A stretch of DNA of 64,000 nucleotides. Origin: Vibrio aerogenes. GTDB taxonomy: Bacteria; Pseudomonadota; Gammaproteobacteria; Enterobacterales; Vibrionaceae. The stretch spans positions 1 through 64,000 of the forward strand of contig NZ_AP024861.1 of NCBI RefSeq assembly GCF_024346755.1, given 5' to 3'. The notes beneath the pieces were generated by a model that did not search any database, had not been told where the DNA came from, and worked only from the letters and a program-made list of their open reading frames with translations. Shown here piece by piece: positions 32,213 through 43,300 of this stretch. A program made the position numbers and the translations under genes. Each line of letters starts with the position of its first letter. Position 1 is the first letter of the stretch.

Positions 32213-33156
32213 CCGTTTTCCTCCGCAGCCATCAGGCGAATTCGTGGATCAAGCCAGGCGTAACCGACATCCGTCAGCAAATTAAAGACAACAAAGACGA
32301 AAACCATCATTAAGGTGACACACTGAATCACCGGATAATCCCGGTTAAATACAGCAGAAACCGCATATCTGCCCACACCCGGCCAGCTGAAGATGGATTC
32401 AATCACCAGTGTACCGCCAAGTAGTTCTCCGAAGTGCATACCAAGTAGTGTAATGACCGGCAGCAATGCATTACGCAGGATATGATTGCGCTGAATCACT
32501 GATTCACTCAGCCCGCGCAATCTTGCCCAATAAACATGTCGCTGGCCCGAGACCTCCAGAATACTGGCCCGCAACATCCGGGCATTAATTGAGAAAGACA
32601 TCAATGCAATACTGATGGCTGGCAGAATCAGATGACGCCAGTTGCCATAACCCATTGAGGGCAACCAACCCAGCTTTACAGAGAACAGCATGACAAATAA
32701 AAAGGCCAGCCAGAAATTCGGCACAGAAACACCCAGTAGTGCGATTAGCCGAATCAGATGATCGGGCAGACGGTTACGATAGCGGGCAGCGATTAACCCC
32801 AGAAACAGGGAAGGGATCACGATCAAAACCATCGCAACACCTGCCAGTTGCAGCGTTGCCGGAAGATAGTCAGACAATTCTTCCAGCACCGGACGACCCG
32901 TCGCATAGGACCGGCCAAAATCCAGATGAATTGCATCTTGTATCCAGCGGCCATACTGAATTATCAGCGGTTGATCTAATCCGAGCTGATGCCGGATTTC
33001 TGTCACCAGTTCCGGCGTTGGTGGCAGATTTGACAGACGCAGGTAGTCGATTGCCGGATCGCCCGGCCCAAGCCGGAGTAACAGGAAGATCACAACAGAA
33101 GCCGCAAAGAGCATCGGGATCAGCATCCCAAATCGTTTGAGTACAAAGTTCAGCAT
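32209..33156 (-). CDS. nikB: Nickel ABC transporter permease NikB
   Basis: A 315-residue permease of the DppB/NikB family with six helices. Visible are the N-terminal helix with RLGPGDPA near residue 29-36, the [14 protein letters not shown] segment at about 58-71, and the EAA loop [23 protein letters not shown] at about 200-222. It begins one base after the nikA stop region and pairs with NikC to form the channel. Confidence 0.91.
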   Translation of the reverse strand: MLNFVLKRFGMLIPMLFAASVVIFLLLRLGPGDPAIDYLRLSNLPPTPELVTEIRHQLGLDQPLIIQYGRWIQDAIHLDFGRSYATGRPVLEELSDYLPATLQLAGVAMVLIVIPSLFLGLIAARYRNRLPDHLIRLIALLGVSVPNFWLAFLFVMLFSVKLGWLPSMGYGNWRHLILPAISIALMSFSINARMLRASILEVSGQRHVYWARLRGLSESVIQRNHILRNALLPVITLLGMHFGELLGGTLVIESIFSWPGVGRYAVSAVFNRDYPVIQCVTLMMVFVFVVFNLLTDVGYAWLDPRIRLMAAEENG

Positions 33157-33157
33157 G

Positions 33158-34735
33158 TTATTTATTTTCCGGTGTGAACTGATGTAGTGGAATATCTGAT
33201 GTCATCGGTGCAAAGTGCAGATTGCCAACGGAAGGCGATGCAATGGCCCAGCTGCTGATCCAGACCAGCGGCAGATAAACGGCATCATGGTGTAAACGGG
33301 TCATGATTTCGTGGTAGAGCTCCCGCCGTTTGGTTTCATCCGTGGTTAAAAGAACCTGCTTAATTTGCGCGTCGATGATCTGTTTATCCGGTAAGCCTTT
33401 TTGTGCCTGATAATCTGCATGGGCGGGCACCCGCATTGAACCAATAAATGCGTGAGGATCATAGGGAGCGCCCCATGTGGTATTAAAAATCATACCAAAT
33501 CGTCCATCCCGTTGCCGGGCAAAGACACTGCTCTCTTCTTCTGCAACCAGATTAACCTGAATTCCTGCCTGTTGTAAGTCTCCCTGAATGACTTCAGCCA
33601 TAGATTTTTGTACCGCATTGGTGCCGGTAAAGACCAGATCGATTTGCAGCGTTTGTCCGTTTTTCATCCGGGTTGAACCCTGTTCAGGCTGGTGCCATCC
33701 ATCTTGCTCAAGCAGTTGTCTGGCCTTATCTAAATCAAAGATATAGGGTTGAATTTTAGTCTCAGCATAAGGAATGTTGGGGGCAAATAATGTTTTGGCG
33801 GGTTGTTGGGTGTTATACAGCACTGTTTGGACCAGCATCTTTTTATTCACCGCGTGATTGATGGCTTGACGGACACTCAGATCGTTAGTGGGAAATCTCT
33901 GACTGTTGAGCGCCAGCATTGATGTTTCTGCTGGTTCAGAGACCTTTGTGACCCATCGTCTTGAATGACTGAGTTGATCAAACATGTCCGGAGAAATAAT
34001 CCCGTTAGCGCCATAAAGCAGATCAACTTCTCCGGTTTGAAGTGCCATTGCCCGGCTGGTGGGATCGGCGATCACTTTCACCGTGATTTGCTCGTAAGCC
34101 GGTGCTGTTCCCCAATAATCCGGGTTACGTTCAAACCGGTCATACTGGGCATGGCGGGTTTCTTTCAGAACCCACGGCCCGGTTCCTATCGGCTTTTTTA
34201 TGCCGTTTTTGGTTGTGCCGTTAACAAACTGAGAGGGCGCGATAAACCGGAATGGACGGGGCAGAGCCAGCTCCTGTAACAACGGATAATAAGCATGTTT
34301 CAGCGTTAGCACGACTTTGTCCGGGGCTGTCGCCTGAATACTTTGAATTTCATTCACCAGCTCCAGCCAGCTATGCCGGGCTTTATTATCGAGAACGGCA
34401 TGAAAGTTGGCAATAACAGCCTGAGCGTTGAATGGTTCACCATTGGAAAACTGCACACCATGACGCAGTGTAAAAGTATACACCCGGCCATCTTTGGAAA
34501 TATCCCAGTGCGTTGCCAGCCATGGCTTCACCTGACCATCCGCCTGATACTGTACTAATGGTTCATAAACCATACTCTGGGCGAACATTTGGTTCGGTGT
34601 GTATAAATGGGGATTCAGCTCACCGACATTCACCGGCCATGCCATATTCAGGTTGGCAGGAGATTGCGCGAAGCTGGCGAGAGGGAGTGTGAAGATCACA
34701 GTGGCCCACACCATGAAAAGTCGTCTGATAGACAT
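33158..34735 (-). CDS. nikA: Periplasmic nickel-binding protein NikA
   Basis: A 525-residue binding protein from the ATG at 34735, whose signal peptide ([23 protein letters not shown]) is well formed; an ATG at 34750 is also in frame and neither has a clear ribosome site. It follows E. coli NikA closely: [20 protein letters not shown] at the mature start and [12 protein letters not shown] then [10 protein letters not shown], whose histidine corresponds to His416, a ligand of the Ni(L-His)2 complex. It heads nikABCDE. No NikR gene or convincing NikR site was found. Confidence 0.94.
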   Translation of the reverse strand: MSIRRLFMVWATVIFTLPLASFAQSPANLNMAWPVNVGELNPHLYTPNQMFAQSMVYEPLVQYQADGQVKPWLATHWDISKDGRVYTFTLRHGVQFSNGEPFNAQAVIANFHAVLDNKARHSWLELVNEIQSIQATAPDKVVLTLKHAYYPLLQELALPRPFRFIAPSQFVNGTTKNGIKKPIGTGPWVLKETRHAQYDRFERNPDYWGTAPAYEQITVKVIADPTSRAMALQTGEVDLLYGANGIISPDMFDQLSHSRRWVTKVSEPAETSMLALNSQRFPTNDLSVRQAINHAVNKKMLVQTVLYNTQQPAKTLFAPNIPYAETKIQPYIFDLDKARQLLEQDGWHQPEQGSTRMKNGQTLQIDLVFTGTNAVQKSMAEVIQGDLQQAGIQVNLVAEEESSVFARQRDGRFGMIFNTTWGAPYDPHAFIGSMRVPAHADYQAQKGLPDKQIIDAQIKQVLLTTDETKRRELYHEIMTRLHHDAVYLPLVWISSWAIASPSVGNLHFAPMTSDIPLHQFTPENK

Positions 34736-35025
34736 GAAAAAAAGAACCATTGGGTCAAAAAAAGAGTCGGTATTTTACGACAAAAGGTGTGTGAAAACAG
34801 AGCGATCCAGATCAAGGGAATGGTGATTTTAATTGCATATTCCATAAATTAGTATTGTCAATAGTGAGTCAGCCTGCAATTGTGATGAAGAAGACCGATC
34901 ATTTTTGTTCGCTGCGGTGCAATGATATGATGAACCAACTATGCTCAGTAAGTTTCTGTTTGTCATGGTAATACCGGTTGGCATGATTTCAGGAACTGAT
35001 GTTGTCTGAACGGAAGTAACGACTC

Positions 35026-37692
35026 ATGCCATTTAATTCAATGAAATTTTGTCACCCATGGCATCCATGTCAGCAGCGCGTGCTTTATGCGGTGAAGCAG
35101 CATTTATGTGATCGACGGCTTCATCTCGTTGCTGCTCCTGGTGCAGGTAAAACTGTGCTGGGGCTGGAAGTGTTCCGGATGTTGGGAAAACCAGCCATGG
35201 TGTTGTCGCCGACCCGGATGATTCGTAACCAGTGGATTGACCGGCTTGAAGATTTTTGTGAAACAGACACTCCCCGTGAGTTACCCTGGGTTAGCCGTTC
35301 TTTTCACCAGCCCGGTATTCTGACAGCAACGACCTATCAGGCATTACTGACCCGTTTTCCCGGTGAATGTCGTGATGAAGAACCTGAAATTCAGCAAATT
35401 CGTAAAAATCCGGCAGAGGATGATATTCATCACTTCATTGCGGTGCTGGAGCAACATCATATCCGTGTATTAATCCTTGATGGTGTAAACCAGTTGAGGG
35501 CGGAATGGTGGCGCGCGCTGAAGACCGTGTGTGATAATTTTCCGGACATGACGTTGGTCACTCTGACGGCAACACCGCTGTATGACGTGCGTGAACCTGA
35601 CCGGATTGAGTATGAACAGCTGTGTGGGCCGGTTGATGAAGAAATTTCAGTCCCGGAGCTGGTGAAAGCCGGAATACTTTGTCCACATCAGGATTTTATC
35701 CGTGCCTGTGATGCGACTGTCACTGAGCAAAAACAGATTGAAGACTATGATCGACAGGTCTTAACCGTTTGTCAGTCATTATTGAACAGCCGGGAATTTG
35801 AGCAAATTGTCTGTGCCCATCCCTGGCTACATCAGACAGACATTGAGTCAGATGTCGTCAAATCCCCGGACATAGCCATTGCGTTGATGAGCTTTTTAAA
35901 AGCCAGACATTGTCCGGATGGACAGGCTTTGATGCAGGTCTTCGCTCTGACGTCTCAGGATATTCCGCAACTGGACCGTCAGTTGTGGCAGGTGCTCATT
36001 GACAGTGTGCTGTTCTCAGACACGTTTCAGCACCCACAGCATCTTCAGCCCTTTGTCTTGCAACTGCAAGCGCTGTTGCAAGACAAAGGATTGCTGGAAA
36101 AGCGTGTGTTATCTCTTGAGTCTTCTTCTCCGGCGACACATTTCCTGTCTTCCAGTGTTGCTAAAATCGATGCGTGTATCGACATTCATCAGCTTGAATA
36201 CCAACAACGGGGACAAGACCTGCGTCAGGCCATTTTAACGGATTATATCCGGGATGAAATGTTGGGCTCAGGGCAAAACAACGGGGAGATAAAACTGGGG
36301 GCCTGGCCTGTATTTGAGGCGCTGGCTTCCTGTTCTCCGGTGCCGGATCAACTCGCTTTACTGACGGAGCGTTTAACATTATTGCCATCCGGTTTACTAC
36401 CATCCTTGTTGATGTTTATCGATCCACAACAGGTCCGGACAGAGTTACTGGCGGATGAACAGGGTTATCAGGGCTCGCGGTACGTTGAATCCTGCTATGT
36501 TAAAGTTTCGGCACCGCCGGACCAGCTATCGGAGGCAATGACGGCGTTATTCACTTCAGGAAAAATCAAAGTATTAGTCAGTACCAGCGCTCTTCTGGGC
36601 CAGGGCTGGCAGGTGCCGGTACTCAACTCTTTGATTCTTGCCAGTTCCGCCGGTTCTCCGGTGTTGACTAACCTGATGCGGGGACGTGCGATGCGGTTTG
36701 ATCCCCAAAATCCGCATCAAGTCAGCGCCATTTGGCATCTGGTTGCGCTGAACACCCGTTCTGTCAGTGGTTTTAGTGATTTGCTGAATCTGATCCGCCG
36801 CTTTGACTCTTTTACCGGACTTTCGGAAAAAGATAATTCGGTTGAAAGTGGCTTTAGCCGGATGGATCTGAATCACCTGATGCTCCCATCGATTGCCGGT
36901 CAAAAAATATCTGTTTCAGCGCACAATCGTCAGACCGAAGCTCGTTTCCGGCAACTGGTACAAATTGAAAGCCGCTGGCATCATGCATTGGCTGCTGATA
37001 GCTCTGATGGCCGGGTTATGCCTGCTGTGACAATGGTTCGTAAGCCTGAAATCAGAGCGCATGTTCTGCGTCATGCATTCTCCTGGCTGACTTCTCAGGT
37101 GTTTGGGCCAGTGTTGCTGGCGCTGAGTTATGCTTATGTCTTCCCGCCGGTCTGGACTTATACGATGACTTTTGTCGTGCTGATCGTTGCCGGTGTTCTG
37201 CTGTATAAGCTTCCTGAAACTGTGAAAACACTTCGGATGTTATGCCGTTATTTACCCGCTGATAGTGCTTTATACCAGATAGGGAATGCTTTGAGAGATT
37301 CACTGTGTCAGTCCGGGTTGATCAAGACACCTATGATGCAGCTCAAAGTCAGGCGCGCCAGAATGCCCGACGGGCGGTTTCACCTTTGTCTGACTGGTGG
37401 CACCTATTATGACGCTTCTCTGTTTGCTGATTGTCTGGCAGAGATATTTGCACCTGTAGAAACCCCCAAATTTCTGTTGGTATGCTCTGGGGCGCTGAGT
37501 AAGTGCCGGGATTATTACGCTGTTCCCCGGAGGTTTGCATCTGGTAAAGAAACCACTCAGATATTCTCCCGGAACTGGAACAAATCTGTGTGGCCGTCTG
37601 AACTCATTGACACTGAATCAGTTGAAGGCAGAAAAGTGCTTTTAAAGGCCAGAGGCCAAGATGTTGCTTCTGTTTGCCGGGAAGAGGTCTGA
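35026..37692 (+). CDS. Large SF2 helicase-like protein with membrane segments and degenerate motif II
   Basis: An 888-residue protein. The N-terminal half resembles SF2 helicases: Walker A AAPGAGKT at 36-43, motif Ia SPTRMIRNQW at 61-70, TATP (motif III) at 181-184, motif V LLGQGWQVPVLNSLIL and motif VI LMRGRAMRFD in the 510-565 region. Motif II, normally DEAH or DECH, reads DGVN at 152-155, so the catalytic Glu and His are missing. Two adjacent hydrophobic helices near 686-735 predict membrane attachment, with a C-terminal domain of about 150 residues after them. It stands alone, divergent from nikA and upstream of higBA. Function unknown; defence or regulation are guesses. Confidence 0.7.
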   Translation: MPFNSMKFCHPWHPCQQRVLYAVKQHLCDRRLHLVAAPGAGKTVLGLEVFRMLGKPAMVLSPTRMIRNQWIDRLEDFCETDTPRELPWVSRSFHQPGILTATTYQALLTRFPGECRDEEPEIQQIRKNPAEDDIHHFIAVLEQHHIRVLILDGVNQLRAEWWRALKTVCDNFPDMTLVTLTATPLYDVREPDRIEYEQLCGPVDEEISVPELVKAGILCPHQDFIRACDATVTEQKQIEDYDRQVLTVCQSLLNSREFEQIVCAHPWLHQTDIESDVVKSPDIAIALMSFLKARHCPDGQALMQVFALTSQDIPQLDRQLWQVLIDSVLFSDTFQHPQHLQPFVLQLQALLQDKGLLEKRVLSLESSSPATHFLSSSVAKIDACIDIHQLEYQQRGQDLRQAILTDYIRDEMLGSGQNNGEIKLGAWPVFEALASCSPVPDQLALLTERLTLLPSGLLPSLLMFIDPQQVRTELLADEQGYQGSRYVESCYVKVSAPPDQLSEAMTALFTSGKIKVLVSTSALLGQGWQVPVLNSLILASSAGSPVLTNLMRGRAMRFDPQNPHQVSAIWHLVALNTRSVSGFSDLLNLIRRFDSFTGLSEKDNSVESGFSRMDLNHLMLPSIAGQKISVSAHNRQTEARFRQLVQIESRWHHALAADSSDGRVMPAVTMVRKPEIRAHVLRHAFSWLTSQVFGPVLLALSYAYVFPPVWTYTMTFVVLIVAGVLLYKLPETVKTLRMLCRYLPADSALYQIGNALRDSLCQSGLIKTPMMQLKVRRARMPDGRFHLCLTGGTYYDASLFADCLAEIFAPVETPKFLLVCSGALSKCRDYYAVPRRFASGKETTQIFSRNWNKSVWPSELIDTESVEGRKVLLKARGQDVASVCREEV

Positions 37693-37843
37693 AAGCCCGT
37701 TTGCCGGAGATCATTCAGAGTGAAAATCATGTATCGATAGTATGATTTTTTGCCAGGCCATATCCAGAGGTCGTCCAGAGATAAGATTTATATTTTCAGG
37801 CCGGTTATTTTTCCTTAACTCTTCAGATAGCACATCTGGGATG

Positions 37844-37871
37844 TTGCGTCATACGCATCACACGATATAAT
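37844..37871 (+). promoter_or_regulatory. higBA promoter with internal operator
   Basis: TTGCGT (37844-37849), 16-base spacer, then perfect TATAAT (37866-37871). The spacer overlaps an inverted repeat TGCGT-cat-ACGCA (37845-37857), well placed for repression by the HigA antitoxin. The higB ATG begins at 37877, only five bases past the -10, so the transcript would start at or very near the start codon. Confidence 0.65.
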
Positions 37872-37876
37872 CAAAG

Positions 37877-38155
37877 ATGATCAAAACATTTAAACATAAA
37901 GGACTCAGAAAGTTTTTTGAGACTGGCAGTTCAGCAGGTATTCAGTCCAGACATCAGCATAAGCTGAGAATGTTGTTGGCAGCAATAGATACCGCCGTCA
38001 CTATTGATGACATTGATTTGCCTGGTTTTAATCTACATTCTCTGCATGGGAACCGGGAGGGGACATGGTCAGTTATGGTGAGTGGTAACTGGCGTATTAC
38101 TTTCGAATTTACCAATGGTCATGCATATATACTTAACTATGAGGACTATCATTGA
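37877..38155 (+). CDS. higB: HigB-type toxin (RelE superfamily)
   Basis: A 92-residue RelE-fold ribosome-dependent mRNA interferase of the HigB group. The typical opening MIKTFKHKGLRKFFETG, the RLLAAIDTA-like helix region, and the LHSLHGNREGTWSVMVSGNWRITFEF core (read in segments) are present, ending NYEDYH. Toxin first, antitoxin second is the higBA order. The start has no Shine-Dalgarno and lies at the predicted transcription start. Toxin and antitoxin frames overlap by one base. Confidence 0.92.
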   Translation: MIKTFKHKGLRKFFETGSSAGIQSRHQHKLRMLLAAIDTAVTIDDIDLPGFNLHSLHGNREGTWSVMVSGNWRITFEFTNGHAYILNYEDYH

Positions 38156-38448
38156 TGAAAATGCATAATCCACCGCACCCGGGCGAGTTTATTCTCAGTA
38201 TTTATATGGAGCCTTTCGGTTACAGTTGCCGTTACGTCGCGCAGCAACTGGATGTTGCATCTTCGACACTAAGCCGGATTCTTAAAGGGCAAAGTGCTGT
38301 TTCTCCGGAAATGGCATTGCGTTTATCTAAAGCATTAGGACGCAGTCCTGAGAGTTGGCTGGCAATGCAGGATAATTATGATTTGTGGCAGGCAAGGAAA
38401 AAAGTGAATCTCTCCCGTGTCCGGACCATTCAGTTTGTTGCGTTGTAA
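38155..38448 (+). CDS. higA: HigA-type antitoxin (XRE family)
   Basis: A 97-residue antitoxin from the ATG at 38155, which overlaps the higB stop (TGATG); an ATG at 38161 is also possible. It contains the HigA signature HPGEFILSIYMEP near the start and an XRE helix-turn-helix at about 24-65 (YVAQQLDVASSTLSRILKG and PEMALRLSKALGRSPESWL). It should neutralise HigB and repress the promoter at 37844-37871. Confidence 0.93.
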   Translation: MKMHNPPHPGEFILSIYMEPFGYSCRYVAQQLDVASSTLSRILKGQSAVSPEMALRLSKALGRSPESWLAMQDNYDLWQARKKVNLSRVRTIQFVAL

Positions 38449-38462
38449 AGATGGAAAACAAG

Positions 38463-38517
38463 AGAAAAGCCAGCGCTCACCGAAGGTTAACAGACCCGGG
38501 TGATCGCTGGCTTTTCT
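38463..38517. terminator. Bidirectional terminator between higA and the allophanate hydrolase gene
   Basis: AGAAAAGCCAGCG (38463-38475) pairs perfectly with CGCTGGCTTTTCT (38505-38517). Inner bases TCACC and GGGTGA can extend the stem. The A-rich and T-rich arms make it usable on both strands for the two convergent units. Confidence 0.85.
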
Positions 38518-38556
38518 GCGGGGACAGGCAATTTGAGCGTGATATTCCCGGCAGGC

Positions 38557-40371
38557 TTACTTCAAACTCTCCAGATAACCCCGCCAGCCGCCAAAGTGGC
38601 TGATATTTTCTGCTTCTTCCAGCCCGGCGGGCTCGCAGATAAATCCTTTCACCCATTCTCCGGAAGCCAGTTCAACACTGCCCAGTCCAAGCGGGTGGGG
38701 GATCTGGCTGAGAAAAGCACCGACGGCGCTGAGCGGGAGTGACCAGACTTCCACATCCAGTGATACACCATCGGCCTTATTACGAACCAGTCCCGGCCGG
38801 GCTGGCGGGCTACCTGCCAGTGCGTAAAGCTGATAACAGGCTGCGGTTTGAGTGGCCTGTTTCAGGGCGCCGCCCAACTCTGTCAGTTGGTGGTTCAGTG
38901 GCAATCCCTGCATGTGTGCGCCACACACCAGCAGGTCAAGACGGCTTTGCGGGTCCGGATAAAGTCCGGTTGCACCCACCGGCAGATGAGCCGTTTTTTG
39001 CCATGCATCAGCCAGTGAAATCAAAGCGCGATCGGCAAATGCGGGTGCAAACAGGGTAAAGCCGAATGGCAGTCCTTCCGGGGTAAAGCCTCCGGGGATT
39101 GCGATCGCGCTGTAATCCAGTAAATTCATAAAATTCGTGTAGTAGCCCAGATGACTGTTCAGGGTCACCGGGTTCTGATTGACTTCTTCAATGGTATAAA
39201 TCGTGCCTGCTGTGGGCGTGATCACCACGTCTACGGTTGCCAGTTGCTGATCACAAATAACTTTATAATCCTGCAACTGATACATGGCTTTGAAAGTCTG
39301 AGCTGCTGAGAGGTTCTCTGCCTGACCAATAATGGTTTGAATCACCGGCAAACAGCGGGACGGATCGGCTTTGTAGAATGCTTCAATGGCTGCATAACGT
39401 TCTGCGACCCACGGGCCATCGTAAAGCAGCCGGGCGGCTTCCAGATACGGATTCAGATCAAACGGGACCAGCTCTGCGCCCATCTTTTTCAGTTGTGTCA
39501 GCACCTGCTCATATTGTGCCTGATATGCGTGATTACCGAAAAAGTTCAGCTGTGACTGGTCCGGAACACCAACTTTCAGTCCCTGCCACTTTGTTGGTAT
39601 TGGTTTTGTCAGCTCCGGCTTTGTTGTCGTTGATGGCAGGACTGTTTGCTGCTCTGGCGTAAATGGCCGGGAATAGCTGTCTTGCGGATCAGTGACAGCG
39701 GCTAATTGATGCAGCAGTGATAAATCATCTGCGTTTCCGGTGAAAAAGGTTACGCAGTCGAGCGTACGGCAGGCGGGAACGACACCCTGACAGCTCAGAA
39801 CGCCTTTGGTTGGCTTGAGGCCGAACAGATTATTGAATGCCGCCGGAACCCGGCCGGAGCCAGCAGTATCAGTGCCTAAAGCGAACATCACCTGTCCCGT
39901 TGCCACGGCAACTGCACTGCCGGCACTGGAACCTCCGGAAATATACGCCGGGTCAAAACTATTCTGTGTCGCTCCCCAGGGGCTGCGGGTACCCACCAGT
40001 CCGGTGGCAAACTGATCAAGGCTGGTCTTGCCAATTGGAATAGCTCCGGCAGCAATCAACAGTTCAACGACAAAGGCTGATGATTCCGGATGATAACGGT
40101 AAGCATCACATCCGGCAGTGGTCGGCAGACCGGCCAGATCGATATTATCCTTGATGGCGAATGGCACGCCATAGAGCGGCAGATCATCGATATCGTGTGT
40201 TGATAAAGCTTCCAGATACTGGTCGAGTTGTGTTTCACTGATACAGCTGAGCCAGACATGCCGTGTATCTGCCTGCGCCTGAACCAGTTTTTCATGCAAG
40301 TACTGACGGACTGAAAGCTCCCCGCTACGGTAGGCTTCCAGCAATTGAGTGATTGTCGAGGGTTGTATCAT
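38557..40371 (-). CDS. atzF: Allophanate hydrolase AtzF
   Basis: A 604-residue amidase-signature enzyme that splits allophanate to CO2 and ammonia. The Ser-cisSer-Lys triad sits in AIKDNIDLAGLPTTAG (Lys near 93) and SGGSSAGSAVAVATG with GTDTAGSGRVPA following. The C-terminal 160 residues form the second domain of AtzF (VCGAHMQGLPLNHQL, then GLGSVELASGEWVKGF). Final step of the guanidine route encoded here. It follows the carboxylase stop by one base, the last gene of the operon. Confidence 0.94.
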   Translation of the reverse strand: MIQPSTITQLLEAYRSGELSVRQYLHEKLVQAQADTRHVWLSCISETQLDQYLEALSTHDIDDLPLYGVPFAIKDNIDLAGLPTTAGCDAYRYHPESSAFVVELLIAAGAIPIGKTSLDQFATGLVGTRSPWGATQNSFDPAYISGGSSAGSAVAVATGQVMFALGTDTAGSGRVPAAFNNLFGLKPTKGVLSCQGVVPACRTLDCVTFFTGNADDLSLLHQLAAVTDPQDSYSRPFTPEQQTVLPSTTTKPELTKPIPTKWQGLKVGVPDQSQLNFFGNHAYQAQYEQVLTQLKKMGAELVPFDLNPYLEAARLLYDGPWVAERYAAIEAFYKADPSRCLPVIQTIIGQAENLSAAQTFKAMYQLQDYKVICDQQLATVDVVITPTAGTIYTIEEVNQNPVTLNSHLGYYTNFMNLLDYSAIAIPGGFTPEGLPFGFTLFAPAFADRALISLADAWQKTAHLPVGATGLYPDPQSRLDLLVCGAHMQGLPLNHQLTELGGALKQATQTAACYQLYALAGSPPARPGLVRNKADGVSLDVEVWSLPLSAVGAFLSQIPHPLGLGSVELASGEWVKGFICEPAGLEEAENISHFGGWRGYLESLK

Positions 40372-40372
40372 T

Positions 40373-43300
40373 TTATTCGCCTCCCTGCGCTTCAGACGCT
40401 GTACGTATGGTCATGATGGCTTGCCCGGCGTGAACGGATGCTCCCGCAGGCTGACAGATGGTTTCGATAGCACCGCTCACCGGCGCTACGACTTCCAGTT
40501 CCATTTTCATTGCTTCGAGGATGGCAACAACTTCTCCGGCCTGAACGAAGTGCCCCGGCTTGACGGCGATCTGCCAGATATTACCTGTGACATGACTTTC
40601 AATGGCTTCACAACCGTCTTCCGGGACAAAGTGCTCCGTTTCATGTGTTTCTGCTTCCGGGACAACAAAGTTGGCCTGACCGCTTTCAATCCAGCGCTGG
40701 CGTTCTGCTTCAAAAGCCGTTTGCTGGCGGATTTTACATTGTTCAATTTCACCGGCATGGGCCTGAGTGAGTGCCTGATAGTCAGCCAGCGAGAAAGTGG
40801 TTTGCTCAATGTTCAGCGGATAGTGCCCCCGCGGGTGTTGCTTACGGATTTCTAACAGCTCTTCGGCAGAGACCGGGTAGAAGCGGATTTGGTCAAAAAA
40901 GCGCAGCAGCCATGGTTTTTCAAAGCAGCTGGTCTGCCTGTAGCGGTTCCACATTTGCAGCGTCCGGCCGACAAACTGGTAACCGCCCGGACCTTCCATA
41001 CCGTAAACACACAGATAAGCACCGCCGATACCGACAGCATTTTCCGGTGTCCATGTACGGGCCGGGTTATATTTGGTGGTCACGAGGCGGTGGCGCGGGT
41101 CAAGAGGTGTTGCCACGGGCGCACCGAGATAAACATCGCCCAGCCCCATGACCAGATAACTGGCATCAAAAACGATTTTTTTCACCTCTTCAATGGAATC
41201 CAGTCCATTAATCCGTCGAATGAATTCAATATTATCCGGACACCAGGGCGCATCTTTTCTGACGACTTCCTGGTATTTACGGATCGCCAGCCGGGTCGCT
41301 TCATCATCCCATGAAAGGGGCAGATGAACGATCCGGGCTGGCACCGTGAGTGCATCGATATCATGCAACGTGGCTTCCAGGTTCCGCAGGATCTGCATCA
41401 ACTCATCACGCGGCAGAATCAGATTGTTGTAATGGACCTGCAACGAGCGGATGCCCGGTGTCAGCTCTTCAATGCCGGGAAGCCTGAGTGCTTCAAGCTT
41501 CAGCATCAGGGCATGAACCCGGAAGCGCAGCCGGATATCCAGCATTTGCGGGCCATACTCGACCAGCAGAAAATCTTCACCGCACTGACGATAAACCACA
41601 TGTTCCCGGGTTTCTTCTGCCGGAATCACATCGATAATGGGAGAGCCAAGCTGCGGACTTTCACAGCGATAAGCCTGAACCCGTTTTTGCTGAATCTGCG
41701 TGTTCTGTGCCTGCTCTGCTGCTTCTGCATCGGCCAGCGACACCGGAATGAAGCGGATTTTATCACCGGCCTTAAGCTGTCCGACTTTCCATAAATCGGC
41801 TTTAATGACGGTTGCCGGGCAGACAAAACCACCGAGACTGGGGCCATCGGGCCCGAGAATCACCGGCATATCACCGGTGAAATCGATCGTGCCGATGGCG
41901 TAGGCATTGTCATGAATATTTGAGGGGTGCAGTCCGGCCTCCCCGCCGTCCTGTCTGGCCCAGTCTGGTTTCGGGCCGATCAGGCGCACGCCGGTCCGGC
42001 TGGAATTAAAGTGAACTTCCCACTCGGCTCCGAAGAACGTTTCAATGTCTTTGTCGGTGAAGAAATCAGGCGCCCCATGGGGGCCGTACATGACATGAAT
42101 GTCCCACTGCCCGGTAAGTTCAGGTAAACACATACGCGCTTCGCTAAGCTGACGGGGTGGTGCAGAGCTCAGATGTAATACATCACCGGCCCGCAGGGCC
42201 CGCCCGGCGTGGCCGCCAAACTGCCCCAGCGTAAAGGTGGATTGACTGCCCAGATAGTCCGGGCATTGCAGGCCGCCTTCTACGGCGAGATAAGTCCGGG
42301 CACCGGGACCGGTGATTTTTCCCAGCTTCAGGGTTTGACCCTGCTTTACAGTGATGATGGTTCCCATCGGGACGGGGATATCATCGAGACTGGCCTGAAT
42401 CGATGCGCCGGTAAGGACAAGCTGTTTTGTCGTATTAAATTTGAGTGTCGGACCACTGACAATGATTTCCAGCCCGGCACAGTTTTTCTCGTTGTCCAGT
42501 AACTGGTTTGCCAGCCGGAAACTGAGTGGATCCATCGGGCCGGATGGCGGCACGCCAATATGCCAGTAACCTTTCCGGCCGGGATAATCCTGAATCGTGG
42601 TTTGAGTGCCGCCACTGAGAATATCGATCGTGGCAGGCTGATAACTGAACTGATTCAGGCTTTGAGTCAGCACCCGGCCTTCCTGAACCTGTGGGGTTTG
42701 AATCAGTTGTTGCAGATATTGGCGGTTGTGTTCAATGCCATAGACAGAAATACCTGCCAGCGCTTGTTCCATCCGGGTTAGCGCCTGTTCGCGGCTATCG
42801 GCATGAATGATGATTTTTGCCAGCATCGGGTCAAAAAAAGCGGAAACTTCGGTGCCAGCTTCAATCCAGTGCTCAATCCGCAGCCCGGATATTTGTGGCC
42901 ATTCCACATGGCTGAGTAATCCGGCACAAGGCTGGAAATTTTTGTTCGGATCTTCGGCATAAAGCCGGACCTGAATCGCATGTCCCTGTGGTTGTCTGTC
43001 TTCCCAGCCGGATAAATCCAGTACACCTGCACCTTGCCTGACCATCCATTCAACCAGATCGACACCGAACACTTCTTCGGTTACACCGTGTTCAACCTGT
43101 AAGCGGGTATTCACTTCAAGAAAATAGAATGCCTGTGTTTTCTGGTCGAGTACGAATTCGACGGTGCCGGCATTGCGGTAATTCACGGCCTGAGCCAGAC
43201 GAATGGCCGTATCGCGCAGCGCCTGACGGGTTTCGTCGCTCAAATGTGGCGCTGGTGTTTCTTCGATGACTTTCTGGTTACGCCGCTGGGCAGAACAGTC

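Noticed and set aside
34751..35025. NikR operator or FNR site between nikA and the helicase-like gene
   Set aside because: Only a half-site resembling FNR (GATCAA) was found and no GTATGA palindrome; too weak to report.
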